Positions 47,436 to 55,742 of a stretch of DNA of 64,000 nt are shown here, piece by piece. The position numbers and the translations under genes were made by a program. This DNA comes from an uncultured Candidatus Puniceispirillum sp. GTDB taxonomy: Bacteria > Pseudomonadota > Alphaproteobacteria > Puniceispirillales > Puniceispirillaceae. Positions within the stretch are counted from its first letter, which is position 1; each line of letters begins with the position of its first letter. The notes under the pieces are model-generated. The model had not been told where the DNA came from. It saw only the letters and a program-made list of their open reading frames with translations, and ran no database searches. The DNA is taken from NCBI GenBank assembly GCA_905182545.1, contig CAJJBY010000005.1:23528-87527 (forward strand), read 5' to 3'.

Positions 47436-47662
47436 CAAAAACCCCTAAAATGCTAATCAAATGCTCATTTACCAGCTTACCAAAATGGGTTGGTTGGATT
47501 AACTATCGCATAATTTTGCTGCTGGTAAAGCAAGATAAACAGGTCAGTTACCGTGCGTATTTTCTTTTGTTTGATCGCCTTGCGCTTTATGCGACTGTTA
47601 TCACCTAACGCATCAGCTGAAGCGTTTTATGTTGAAAGATATTGGGGCGAGGTTTTGCTTTT

Positions 47663-49203
47663 ATGATATTTCAATTTTTACTTGCCATCACCATCCTTGC
47701 AAGCTCGGCCTGCGGCCTGATTATTGAAATTGTTGCTGGCAGGCTTTTAGCACCTGTTTTTGGGATGTCACTTTACACATGGACATCAATCATTGCCGTG
47801 GTTCTTGCCGGATTATCGGTTGGCCATTGGATTGGCGGTAATTTGACGCGCGGCCATTTTGTCAAACGCGCCCAATTCATCAAAATTGGCTATGCGCTTT
47901 TCCTATCATCACTGACAAGCCTTCTTATTTTGCTGCTTCTTGATTTCATCCCGACCGTTTTTGCAGATGGCCAATCTAAGCGTGATCAACGCCATTCTGG
48001 TGTCGTCCTTCATTCTGTTTTTCTTGCCAAGCCTGTTTGTTGGCATTGTGTCACCCCTTGCCACGAAAGTTGGCGATTGATATTCATCCGCAAGGTGAGT
48101 CGGGCGTGGTGATTGGCAGGATGTACGCTCTTGGGTCGGCTGGTGCTATTTTTGGGGCGCTTCTTGCTGGCTATTTTCTGATTTCAACACTCGGATCCCG
48201 AAATACCGTCATTTTGGTAGCGGTGATCTATTTTGCCCTTGGATCGGTCTTTTTCCTGATCGGCTATAAACAGAATGCAAAAGTGATGATCATCCCGCTT
48301 GCGATTGGGGTTTCGATGATGGCTGGTGCGCAAAAAATGGGTGCGCTGAAAAGCCAATGCGTCACCGAAAGCAATTACTTCTGTATTCAGGTTCAGGATG
48401 TCGGCATGGCTGGGGCTGAAACCCGCCTGATTGCCCTTGATCATCTCGTGCATTCCATCAATGAAAAAGACCAGCCCGAACGGCTGCATTCGCCTTATGT
48501 GCATTTTGTTGATGAGTATATCAGCCTTCGTTTTGGCGGCCGGCCACCAAAGTCATTTTTCATTGGTGGCGGCGGGTTTTCGCTGCCACGAGCCTGGATT
48601 GCAAAATATCAGGGCAAAGCCGATATAACGATTGCCGAAATTGACCCGCAAGTGACCGATATTGCCAAGGCCAAATTATGGTTTTCACCCGATGGATCGC
48701 AAACCAAAGTCATTCATGGCGATGCCCGATATGAATTGAACAAGCTGGCCGATGATGTGACATTCGATCTGGTTTTCGGCGATGCATTTCACGATATCTC
48801 GATCCCCGAGCATCTGGTCACTCAGGAATTTAATGACCTTGTTGCGCGACGGCTGCATGATGATGGCATTTATCTGGTGAATGTCGTCGATAATGCCAAA
48901 CGCCCGCTATTTTTGCTGTCATATGTCAAAACCCTGCAACGTTCCTTTGACAGGGTCGAAGTCTGGTTCGAGCCTGATCCAAGACAGCAAGGCATGCGAA
49001 CAACCTTTATTGTCGTTGGCACAAATACCCCGCTTGAAGATGATTTCATCAATGCCGAAAACGGCTTTGAAAGAAGCTGGTGGCGTTGGCCAAATAGCAA
49101 GCTAGTATCGGCAAGCGCCAATCAGCAGTTACCAATTTTAACCGATGACCGCGCGCCGGTTGATAAGCTGATGAGCGGTCTATTGCTTAGCAATCTGCAT
49201 TAG
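47663..49203 (+). CDS. Membrane-fused spermidine synthase-like protein (two frameshifts)
   Basis: Restored length ~512 residues from ATG 47663. About 6-7 N-terminal helices (SACGLIIEIVAGRLLAPVFG, VVLAGLSVGHWIGG) precede a Rossmann methyltransferase-like domain with FFIGGGGFSLPRAWI, ITIAEIDPQVTDIA, HGDARYEL and LVFGDAFHD, as in aminopropyltransferases. Extra bases at 47966 (before MANLSVINAILVSS) and 48069 (before LAIDIHPQGESGVV) split the membrane part into three frames; correcting both gives a smooth protein. These fusion proteins are common and mostly uncharacterised; whether it makes polyamines is unknown. It precedes a binding-protein-like gene by 32 bases. Confidence 0.8.
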
Positions 49204-49235
49204 GCCTTCTATTTGTCCAATTTTGGAGAGATTTT

Positions 49236-49964
49236 ATGTTTGTACCGGATGTGGTGAAACAGCAATTGGCACCAACGGGCATTTTGCGTGCCGGCATTAA
49301 TTTAAGCAATTTTCTGCTGGTATCCGGCACTGCCGCTGATGGCACCCCGCAGGGGATTTCGCCCGATATTGCCAATCTTGTTGCCACAACGCTCGGCCTG
49401 CCTTGCGAATTGATTAGCTTTGATCGGCCAGGGAAACTGGCCGATGCCGTCAATCAGGGTATCTGGGATATCGGCAATATTGCATTTGAGGCTGAACGCG
49501 CCCAAACGCTGGATTTCAGTCACCCCTATGTCGTGATCGAAGCCAATTTTCTGGTACGGCATGATGATGATTTTTTGACCAATCAAGACGTTGATCGGGC
49601 TGGCACAAGGATCGCCGTTTCCGAGAGAAGCGCCTATGATCTCTGGCTTACCGATCATTTCAGCCAAGCCCAGATTATTCGAGCGTCATCAATTCAGGCA
49701 GCGCATGATTTGTTTTTGGACAAAAAGGTCAATGTTCTAGCGAGTCTGAAACCAAAGCTTCTTGAAGAAGTGGCCAACCATAGCGGCCTTCGGATGATGC
49801 CCCCCTTTACCGCTGTCAAACAATCAATCGGCCTTGCCAAAGGCAAAGCAGAATCCATTGCCTTTATCAATGCGCTGATTGCACAATCAATCGAAAATGG
49901 CTGGATCGCAGCGCAGCTTGAAACACATGGCATGACCAGAAAATTAGGTATAGAACCTCATTAG
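49236..49964 (+). CDS. Family-3 solute-binding-fold protein without signal peptide
   Basis: A 242-residue protein with the two-lobe fold of polar amino-acid binding proteins: LRAGINLSNFLLVSG, GISPDIANLVATTLGL, GIWDIGNIAFEAERAQTLDFSHPYV (split), and RIAVSERSAYDLWL. There is no signal peptide: the ATG with GGAGAG upstream lies only 32 bases after the previous stop, and the mature-protein motifs begin at residue ~17. It would therefore be cytoplasmic, and no ABC permease or ATPase is nearby. It may be a sensor or an enzyme of this fold. Likely co-transcribed with the spermidine-synthase-like gene. Confidence 0.8.
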   Translation: MFVPDVVKQQLAPTGILRAGINLSNFLLVSGTAADGTPQGISPDIANLVATTLGLPCELISFDRPGKLADAVNQGIWDIGNIAFEAERAQTLDFSHPYVVIEANFLVRHDDDFLTNQDVDRAGTRIAVSERSAYDLWLTDHFSQAQIIRASSIQAAHDLFLDKKVNVLASLKPKLLEEVANHSGLRMMPPFTAVKQSIGLAKGKAESIAFINALIAQSIENGWIAAQLETHGMTRKLGIEPH

Positions 49965-50015
49965 AGGCGAAGACTGACTGCACGAAAAAAAACCCGACCC
50001 AAAAAGGCTATCATC

Positions 50016-50846
50016 ATGAAATCAATTTTGATCACCGGATGCTCAAGCGGCATCGGCCTTGATTCCGCGCTTGCCTTTCGTGATGTCGGATGGAAGGTTG
50101 TCGCCAGCTGTCGCAAGCCAGCGGACTGCGCGATCATGCGCGATCAACATAAAATCCATAGCATTTGCATTGATTATGAAGATGAGGCGAGCATCATCAA
50201 AGGCTTTGCTGATGCGCTTGATTTTACCGATGGGCATCTAGATGTCTTATTCAATAATGGGGCTTATGGCATTCCGGCGCTTGTTGAAGATCTTCCAACA
50301 GATGCCTTGCGGGCAATTTTCGAAGCAAATTTCTTTGGATGGCATACATTGTCACGGCTTGCCATCGCGCAGATGCGTAAACAAAAACAGGGTCGCATTA
50401 TTCAGAATTCATCAGTTCTTGGCTTTGCACCCCTAAAATTCAGAGGCGCCTATAATGCCACCAAATTTGCATTGGAGGGACTAACCGACACAATGCGGCT
50501 AGAACTTCACGGAACAAATATTCATTTAATTCTTGTTGAACCCGGGCCTATTCGAACCCGGATCAGGGAAAATGCCTATATACAATTCAAACAGTGGATT
50601 AAGTGGAAAGGTACGGCCCGCGAATCTTGGTATGAAGAAATCGCCATACCGCGCCTATCAGCCATTGATCCGCCACCAGATACTTTCGAATTGATGCCGG
50701 TTGCCGTCACCAAGGCGGTAATGCATGCAGCCACTGCAAAACGGCCAAAACTGCGATACCGCGTCACCACCGGCACGACATTAATGATGATCCTTCGCCG
50801 CGTGCTGAGCTCGCGCGCCTATGATGCGCTGGCGCGGCGGCTATAG
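50016..50846 (+). CDS. SDR-family oxidoreductase
   Basis: A 276-residue classical short-chain dehydrogenase. ITGCSSGIGLDSAL is the nucleotide site, LFNNGAYG the NNAG-like motif (NNGA), IIQNSSVLGF the catalytic serine and YNATKFALEGL the YxxxK pair. The longer C-terminal region (KWIKWKG..., LRYRVTTGTTLMMILRRVL) resembles SDRs acting on lipids, retinoids or steroids. Last gene of a same-strand run starting at 47663; 51 bases from the binding-fold gene. Confidence 0.9.
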   Translation: MKSILITGCSSGIGLDSALAFRDVGWKVVASCRKPADCAIMRDQHKIHSICIDYEDEASIIKGFADALDFTDGHLDVLFNNGAYGIPALVEDLPTDALRAIFEANFFGWHTLSRLAIAQMRKQKQGRIIQNSSVLGFAPLKFRGAYNATKFALEGLTDTMRLELHGTNIHLILVEPGPIRTRIRENAYIQFKQWIKWKGTARESWYEEIAIPRLSAIDPPPDTFELMPVAVTKAVMHAATAKRPKLRYRVTTGTTLMMILRRVLSSRAYDALARRL

Positions 50847-50895
50847 CGATTGAAAACATATAAATAGCCGGTGTTTGCCCCAAAATGGCTGGTGC

Positions 50896-51081
50896 CTATT
50901 CTTGGATTGGCATTCGGATTTGCACAAAATTACGAATAGCCATGCCAATCAAAATCGCGCTTGTGCCATAGACGGCTTTTTCACCAAATGAAAATTGCCC
51001 TGAAAATAATATCGTCAGGCTTGCCACCACTGTTGCAATATAATTCAGCCCCAAAAGCGTGGCGCGAAATTTCATTTTCAT
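50896..51081 (-). CDS. Small two-helix membrane protein (paralogue of 57524 gene)
   Basis: 61 residues: helix YIATVVASLTILFSG, a short loop FSFGEKAVYG, a second helix TSAILIGMAIRNF, then a polar tail. The order LLGLN...FxEKxxYxxSxIL...MxxRxxxQ repeats in the 61-residue gene at 57524 (LLIGLN, SFQERGIYAGSSIL, WMGVQRLIRKL). This conservation between two loci supports both as real genes. Function unknown. Its ATG overlaps the stop of a 36-codon frame upstream (51078-51188). Confidence 0.6.
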   Translation of the reverse strand: MKMKFRATLLGLNYIATVVASLTILFSGQFSFGEKAVYGTSAILIGMAIRNFVQIRMPIQE

Positions 51082-51188
51082 TTGTACCTCGTTTTACCAT
51101 CTAAAACCGTATCCAGAAGCAACAATAACACATAAATGACAAGCCAAGGCAACGTCATTGCACTGGCAATATGAACCTCCATGGCCAT
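51078..51188 (-). CDS. Possible 36-residue membrane peptide, coupled to 50896 gene
   Basis: A short frame MAMEVHIASAMTLPWLV followed by IYVLLLLLDTVLDGKTRYK, with a hydrophobic helix and a basic tail. Its TGA overlaps the ATG of the next small membrane gene (ATGA), and GGAGG (rc of CCTCC at 51176-51180) lies inside the frame near its beginning, so the true start is uncertain. Supported only by hydrophobicity and the overlap. Confidence 0.3.
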   Translation of the reverse strand: MAMEVHIASAMTLPWLVIYVLLLLLDTVLDGKTRYK

Positions 51189-51306
51189 AATGATATAGAC
51201 GAGATTGAAATGACCCGCATGTAATAATCAGATTGTGTTGATAATTTTGGCTGGCATACATCGCATGTCTGACCACCGCCAAAGCAATGAAATTAAGTGA
51301 GCTCCT

Positions 51307-51522
51307 TTGTCAAAGATTATTGCACCAAAGCTGGTTGATGGATCCGAATGGATTTATCTGCAACGCCAATTTTTCATTTATAAAAATCAGGGCTGCGATA
51401 AATGTATTCGCAATACCACGCCGCCCTATCTGCCGCCATTGCGCGGGGTGCATGTGAGTTATGATCCCAAAACATCCGATTATCTATGCGGCTTTTGCGT
51501 CAGATCACAGCTGACGCCGTAA
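51307..51522 (+). CDS. Small CxxC protein, copy 1
   Basis: 71 residues from a TTG start (SKIIAPKLVDGSEWIYLQ...). Two cysteine pairs, CDKC at ~30-33 and CGFC at ~61-64, could bind one zinc ion, so it looks like a mini zinc ribbon; PPYLPPLRG lies between them. No membrane segment or signal. I do not recognise the family. Upstream GTGAG is a weak ribosome binding site. Identical to copy 2 at 51807. Confidence 0.5.
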   Translation: MSKIIAPKLVDGSEWIYLQRQFFIYKNQGCDKCIRNTTPPYLPPLRGVHVSYDPKTSDYLCGFCVRSQLTP

Positions 51523-51528
51523 CCGGCT

Positions 51529-51711
51529 CTATTTTGAGTTGGGTTGATTTTTCGCAGCCTCATCGGTCTTTTTGGGTGCTAAAAGATTCTTGCCCTTATT
51601 CTGCTTTGCGATCTTGTTCAGATAACCGGCTTGCTGCTTTCGCTGCTCTTTGCCTGCCCATCCACCATTTTGATTTTTTGTTTGCGTTTTCATGTGCGTT
51701 ACATAGCACAT
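51529..51711 (-). CDS. Small lysine/glutamine-rich protein, copy 1
   Basis: 60 residues, or 54 from the second ATG at 51693 (MKTQTKNQNGGWAGKEQRK). Very basic and low complexity (K, N, Q, A), ending DEAAKNQPNSK; likely disordered and possibly nucleic-acid binding. Converges on the CxxC gene with 6 bases between stops. Family not recognised. No clear Shine-Dalgarno. Confidence 0.45.
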   Translation of the reverse strand: MCYVTHMKTQTKNQNGGWAGKEQRKQQAGYLNKIAKQNKGKNLLAPKKTDEAAKNQPNSK

Positions 51712-51806
51712 GCTGCCATCAACTGACTCAAAATAATCATCAAGACAGTTTTTTGGTACATCGCATGTCTGACCACCGCCAAAGCAATGAAATTAAGTGA
51801 GCTCCT

Positions 51807-52022
51807 TTGTCAAAGATTATTGCACCAAAGCTGGTTGATGGATCCGAATGGATTTATCTGCAACGCCAATTTTTCATTTATAAAAATCAGGGCTGCGATA
51901 AATGTATTCGCAATACCACGCCGCCCTATCTGCCGCCATTGCGCGGGGTGCATGTGAGTTATGATCCCAAAACATCCGATTATCTATGCGGCTTTTGCGT
52001 CAGATCACAGCTGACGCCGTAA
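51807..52022 (+). CDS. Small CxxC protein, copy 2
   Basis: Identical in DNA and protein to the gene at 51307, produced by the 500-bp tandem duplication. 71 residues with CDKC and CGFC pairs. Because the unit includes ~50 bases upstream of the start, the second copy has the same local start context; its more distal promoter region is instead the end of copy 1. Confidence 0.5.
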   Translation: MSKIIAPKLVDGSEWIYLQRQFFIYKNQGCDKCIRNTTPPYLPPLRGVHVSYDPKTSDYLCGFCVRSQLTP

Positions 52023-52028
52023 CCGGCT

Positions 52029-52211
52029 CTATTTTGAGTTGGGTTGATTTTTCGCAGCCTCATCGGTCTTTTTGGGTGCTAAAAGATTCTTGCCCTTATT
52101 CTGCTTTGCGATCTTGTTCAGATAACCGGCTTGCTGCTTTCGCTGCTCTTTGCCTGCCCATCCACCATTTTGATTTTTTGTTTGCGTTTTCATGTGCGTT
52201 ACATAGCACAT
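52029..52211 (-). CDS. Small lysine/glutamine-rich protein, copy 2
   Basis: Identical to the gene at 51529-51711. Basic, low-complexity 60-residue (or 54-residue) protein convergent with the second CxxC copy. The upstream region of this copy is unique sequence beyond 52256, whereas that of copy 1 is the start of unit 2, so the two could be expressed differently. Confidence 0.45.
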   Translation of the reverse strand: MCYVTHMKTQTKNQNGGWAGKEQRKQQAGYLNKIAKQNKGKNLLAPKKTDEAAKNQPNSK

Positions 52212-52415
52212 GCTGCCATCAACTGACTCAAAATAATCATCAAGACAGTTTTTTGGTCATCGGCTTTTATCCGCTGACAGCATTAACACTTTGGCTTAAT
52301 TGAAGCATGGACGCCATCAAGGCTATAATATATGTCGGATCATCTCAATTTGCGGCTTCATCCCAACCAATTCTGCTGGCACGCGCAAAGACAAGCGGTA
52401 TCTTAGGAGGCGAAT

Positions 52416-52758
52416 TTGAACGACATGGATGACCCGATTTGCCCACTTTGTCTTCGGCTGATTCCCAACAGTGTTGCGCAATCGAAACATCATTTGATCC
52501 CAAAGCTGAGAGGTGGACAAATTGGTGAGACGGTTCTTTTGCAACATATTTGTCACAAAGAAATACACGCAAGTTTGACCGAAGCCAAATTGGCAAGAGA
52601 TTATCATTCAATCGAACGCGCTGCGGCAGCATCCAAGAATTGCTAAATTTATCAATTGGATCAAAGAAGGCCAGCCAATTTCAATTCGCGCGTCCAAAAA
52701 CACGCCGATGAGATTTGCCGCAAAAAGCAAAAATGCGGGTTTTTCCAAAGATGACTGA
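52416..52758 (+). CDS. HNH endonuclease-like protein (one frameshift)
   Basis: Restored length ~113 residues. TTG start at 52416 with a perfect AGGAGG 5 bases upstream. CPLCLRLIPNS supplies a zinc CxxC, KHHLIPKLRGG the HH motif and LLQHICHKEIHASL the last H/C ligands, a compact HNH core. An extra base in GCG at 52618-52620 shifts the frame; after it LRQHPRIAKFINWIKEG continues the typical C-terminal helix of this family and the gene ends at 52758. These small HNH proteins are common in alphaproteobacteria and their target is unknown. Confidence 0.75.
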
Positions 52759-52775
52759 TCAATGATGATTGATTA

Positions 52776-53192
52776 CTAGCTTGATAAATAGGCCGTAATG
52801 ACGATGTAGCCACTTGCAAGCAATTGAACAAGAAACACCGCAACCGATATGAAATGCAGCCGACCAAACATCGTTTTTGCAGCGGCATCACCATCAAGAA
52901 GCGCATCGCGATACTTGTTGATTTGCGGTGTTAGAATAAAAGCATTGCCCAAAAACCCCAAGGCAACCAACGCCGATATAATGGCATTTGGTGAATGACT
53001 ATCAAACATTGCCGCAAGCGCTGCACAGCTTGAGGTTATAAATCCAAACATAAACATTCTTGGAAATAGTTTTCGAAGATAAGCACCAGCAGCTTTTTGC
53101 GACAAAACCTTGAAAACTGTTGGCGCAACAACGGCCAAAAACATAACCATAAAACCGATATTGGCGGCATGAATGAGAATTGAAAGCTGCAA
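52776..53192 (-). CDS. DUF4149 (TMEM205-like) membrane protein
   Basis: 138 residues with four hydrophobic helices: ANIGFMVMFLAVVAPTVF, FMFGFITSSCAALAAMF, IISALVALGFLGNAFIL, and VAVFLVQLLASGYIVIT. The pattern APTVFKVL...AGAYLRKLFPRMFMFG and TPQINKYRDALLDGD...FGRLHFISV is that of the DUF4149 family. Inner-membrane protein of unknown function. Confidence 0.75.
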   Translation of the reverse strand: MQLSILIHAANIGFMVMFLAVVAPTVFKVLSQKAAGAYLRKLFPRMFMFGFITSSCAALAAMFDSHSPNAIISALVALGFLGNAFILTPQINKYRDALLDGDAAAKTMFGRLHFISVAVFLVQLLASGYIVITAYLSS

Positions 53193-53523
53193 TTGTTTAA
53201 TCCTTATATTGGGTGGCCGTGGTGGTAAATTTTAACAAAGACAAGGCCAAAATAGCCATCGGTCGAAGAAGGTAGAAACAGGCTAACCAAATGCCAGATT
53301 CAGGCTTTCATGACAGTCAAGCCAATGCATCAACACGGCTGATGCAAGCAACAATACAAAAATGACCGAAATGACGATAATCACCTTACCAAGTCAGTTT
53401 TGCGGTAACGGGTCTATGGGCAAATTGATCTCCCTTTTCATCTCAATTGTTAATCGGCAGACACATATTAGCATCGCAAAAATGACCTTGCCACAAAATC
53501 AGGCAAGCGCAAAAATGAACCGC
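53193..53523. other. Intergenic stretch, possibly one tiny membrane peptide
   Basis: A 331-base gap between two minus-strand genes. The only frame of note is on the minus strand at 53283-53384 (GTG start): 33 residues, VIIVISVIFVLLLASAVLM then HWLDCHESLNLAFG, one membrane helix with a short polar tail. Preceded by TGGTAAG, not a strong ribosome binding site. I give this peptide low weight and see nothing else in the stretch. Confidence 0.3.
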
Positions 53524-53992
53524 TTATGGCTTGTATTTTCTGATCGCGGTGCGAAGATCATCCAATTCACTGCAACCAAGCCAGCAAATCTTATCCAGTT
53601 TTTGCAGATTCTTTTCGGCACCAGCCTTATCACCAAGCATTAAAAACAATTCGCCTTGATATTCCAGAGCGCCCTTATGCTTTGAGTCGAGCGCCAAGGC
53701 AGATTTATAATATTTTGTCGCCTCGTCCAGCTTGCCCGACTTGCGATGGGCAAAACCCAGTAAATTTTGGATATCAGCGTGCTTTTTTAGCTGCAGCTTC
53801 GGCTTCTTTCAGCTTCACAATGGCCTTGTCGTAATTTTCATCCTTAATCAATACCAACGCCTTGTTATAAGCCGCTGGCTTGACCGCATTCGGCGCATAG
53901 TCATCACTGCCCGCAGCAAATGCTTGGGCGCCAAGCGAACTCATCAGCATTATTGCGCCAATACTAAAAAAATTCCAAGCCATCATAATCAC
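53524..53992 (-). CDS. Secreted TPR protein (one frameshift)
   Basis: Restored length ~155 residues. A signal peptide (IGAIMLMSSLGAQAFAAG) is followed by TPR repeats: YNKALVLIKDENYDKAIVKL, then after the shift IQNLLGFAHRKSGKLDEATK and GALEYQGELFLMLGDKAGAE. The frame changes after KEAEAAAKK because of one extra base at 53782 next to a run of six A; the second part ends DLRTAIRKYKP at 53524. A WLGCSELDDLR segment near the C-terminus recurs in many alphaproteobacterial periplasmic TPR proteins. Probably periplasmic scaffold; partner unknown. Confidence 0.7.
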
Positions 53993-54186
53993 ACCTTTTG
54001 TCTATTCCTCTTTATTAAATGGGCATATGCCCGCCAATTTCAATTGGCCATTACGAAATAGCAAACACGATGGCGCAGCAAAAGCCGCGGCATAAAGGCG
54101 GCTGTTGACTTGGCATTAGCGGCACTTAGACTGACAAGCGCGAATACAGCATCAATCGTCAAAGCAATTCCCGAAAGCTTGAAAAA

Positions 54187-54720
54187 ATGCGGCTTGTCAT
54201 CTTAATTGCCAGCTTGTTGATCTTGGCTGAACCAAACAACAGCAACGCTTTTGACCAACCGGCGTCAAGCTGTGATGATTTGGGGGCTTTGGCAGCAGAT
54301 CCGTTACGCCAGTCTAAACCGGTTAGATTTGAAGATATTCAGGCAAGCAGATTGATTAGAGCCTGCCTCACCGCCATTGCATCAGCAACAAAAGCACAAG
54401 ACCAAGCGCGCTATTATTTGCAGCTTGGTCGTGGTCAATTGCGCGATGGTGACTCCGGCAGCGCGATATCATCTTTTTACAAATCGGCATCATTCACATA
54501 TCCGGCAGGATATTTTGCCCTTGGTGTGGCGTATCTTTTGGGCGATGACGTTGAAAAAGATGATGCAAAGGCAAAAGATTATTTGCTGTTGGCGCTTGAG
54601 AATAATGTAGTTTGGGCGGCCAAAGCCCTCAGCGCGCTCCATGAAAACAAGGCATCAGAATTTTATGATGTTAAACGTGCACAAAACTATCTCACCCTCT
54701 TCCAAGACAGCCGATTTTAA
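54187..54720 (+). CDS. Exported Sel1/TPR-like repeat protein
   Basis: A 177-residue protein with signal peptide MRLVILIASLLILAEPNNSNA. Two cysteines (SSCDDLGALAADP, RACLTAI) are spaced as in periplasmic Sel1-repeat proteins, followed by repeats ARYYLQLGRGQLRDGDSG, AGYFALGVAYLLGDDVEKD and AAKALSALHENKASEFYD. Likely periplasmic adaptor. It ends 46 bases before an oxidoreductase on the same strand. Function unknown. Confidence 0.65.
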   Translation: MRLVILIASLLILAEPNNSNAFDQPASSCDDLGALAADPLRQSKPVRFEDIQASRLIRACLTAIASATKAQDQARYYLQLGRGQLRDGDSGSAISSFYKSASFTYPAGYFALGVAYLLGDDVEKDDAKAKDYLLLALENNVVWAAKALSALHENKASEFYDVKRAQNYLTLFQDSRF

Positions 54721-54766
54721 AAGCCCCACAAGTAGTTTGATAAAAATTTGGATAAAGGCCACGACC

Positions 54767-55729
54767 ATGGCAACAAAAGTAGCGATTATTGGGTTGGGTA
54801 TAATGGGGCAGCGAATGCTTACCCATATGCGGCTTCACCGCAATTTTGAACCCGACTATTTATGGGATCCGGATCAATCTGCTTGCCTTCAAGCGACTAT
54901 TTTAGACCCGCAATCAAAAGTTATGGATAGCGCAAGTGACGCCATCAACAAGGCGGATCTCGTCTATCTTGCCTGCCCACCGGCAGTTCGGGAAAGCTAT
55001 GCGCTCGCCGCGGCGGTGGCGGGCAAAGCCCTGTTCCTGGAAAAACCGTTTGGGATCAACCTTGACGATAGCGCAAGGCTTATGGCCAGATTGCAAGCCT
55101 ATAATATTGCTGTTGCGGTGAATTTCACACAAGCATCAGGCGCCGCCTTGACCGATTTATTGGCAGCAAAAGAACGCGGCGACATGGGTGCCTTGCTTGG
55201 GGTCGATATTATCGTAACCTATCCCGCTTGGCCGCGCCAATGGCAAAAAGACGCTGATTGGCTGCAGTTCCGTGCCGAGGGCGGCATGACCCGGGAAGTG
55301 ATTTCCCATTTTCTGTTTTTCACCGAACGCGTTCTGGGGCCTTTATCACTTATATCAGCACATACGACATATCCTGATGATCCGTCTTTATGCGAAACCG
55401 CAATTCTGGCACGGCTAGAATCGGAAACCGGACAGGCGGTTTCAATTCTGGCAACAATTGGTGGTGTTCAGCCTGACCGGCAGGAATTTATCGTAAAAGG
55501 CACGAGAACCAGCCGCCGTGTTACTGATTTTCATAAAGATGCGATAAGTGATGGCGGCGATTTCATCGCCTTGCGCAAACAACCAAAAGACCCGCGAGCA
55601 ATAAGCTTGAAAGCGCAGCTTGACGATCTTTCGCTTCACCTGGCGGCAAAACCAAATAGGCTTGCAACAATGGAAGAGGCTTTTCGCATCCAGACCCTTG
55701 TCGAGAGCATCCTTGCCAAAACGCTTTAG
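54767..55729 (+). CDS. Gfo/Idh/MocA family oxidoreductase
   Basis: 320 residues from ATG 54767; the frame extends upstream but MATKVAIIGLGIMGQRML marks the natural N-terminal NAD-binding motif. LVYLACPPAVRESYALAA and LFLEKPFGINLDD (the EKP motif with the catalytic lysine) are diagnostic. The C-terminal domain (GGMTREVISHFLFFTERVLG) has the family histidine. A likely sugar, inositol or amino-acid-derivative dehydrogenase. Convergent with the M81 peptidase gene. Confidence 0.9.
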   Translation: MATKVAIIGLGIMGQRMLTHMRLHRNFEPDYLWDPDQSACLQATILDPQSKVMDSASDAINKADLVYLACPPAVRESYALAAAVAGKALFLEKPFGINLDDSARLMARLQAYNIAVAVNFTQASGAALTDLLAAKERGDMGALLGVDIIVTYPAWPRQWQKDADWLQFRAEGGMTREVISHFLFFTERVLGPLSLISAHTTYPDDPSLCETAILARLESETGQAVSILATIGGVQPDRQEFIVKGTRTSRRVTDFHKDAISDGGDFIALRKQPKDPRAISLKAQLDDLSLHLAAKPNRLATMEEAFRIQTLVESILAKTL

Positions 55730-55742
55730 ACCCTCACCTGTC

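Larger units (their letters stand above)
51257..52256. repeat. Perfect 500-bp tandem duplication (two copies)
   Basis: Copy 1 is 51257-51756 and copy 2 is 51757-52256; I find no differences between them. Each unit holds a complete convergent gene pair: a 71-residue CxxC protein on + and a ~60-residue lysine-rich protein on -. The left flank reads GGCA/TACATCGC and the right end TTTTGGT/CATCGG, so only slight similarity exists at the joints. No transposase or inverted repeats are present. Exact identity means it is very recent or an assembly artefact. Confidence 0.9.

Noticed and set aside
51094..51282. Minus-strand frame of 62 codons with several histidines and cysteines
   Set aside because: It overlaps another frame (51078-51188) that has a hydrophobic helix and an ATGA overlap with the next gene; the histidine-rich reading is the less likely one.
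53732..54061. Plus-strand frame of 109 codons
   Set aside because: Antisense to the exported TPR protein, whose signal peptide and repeats are clear.
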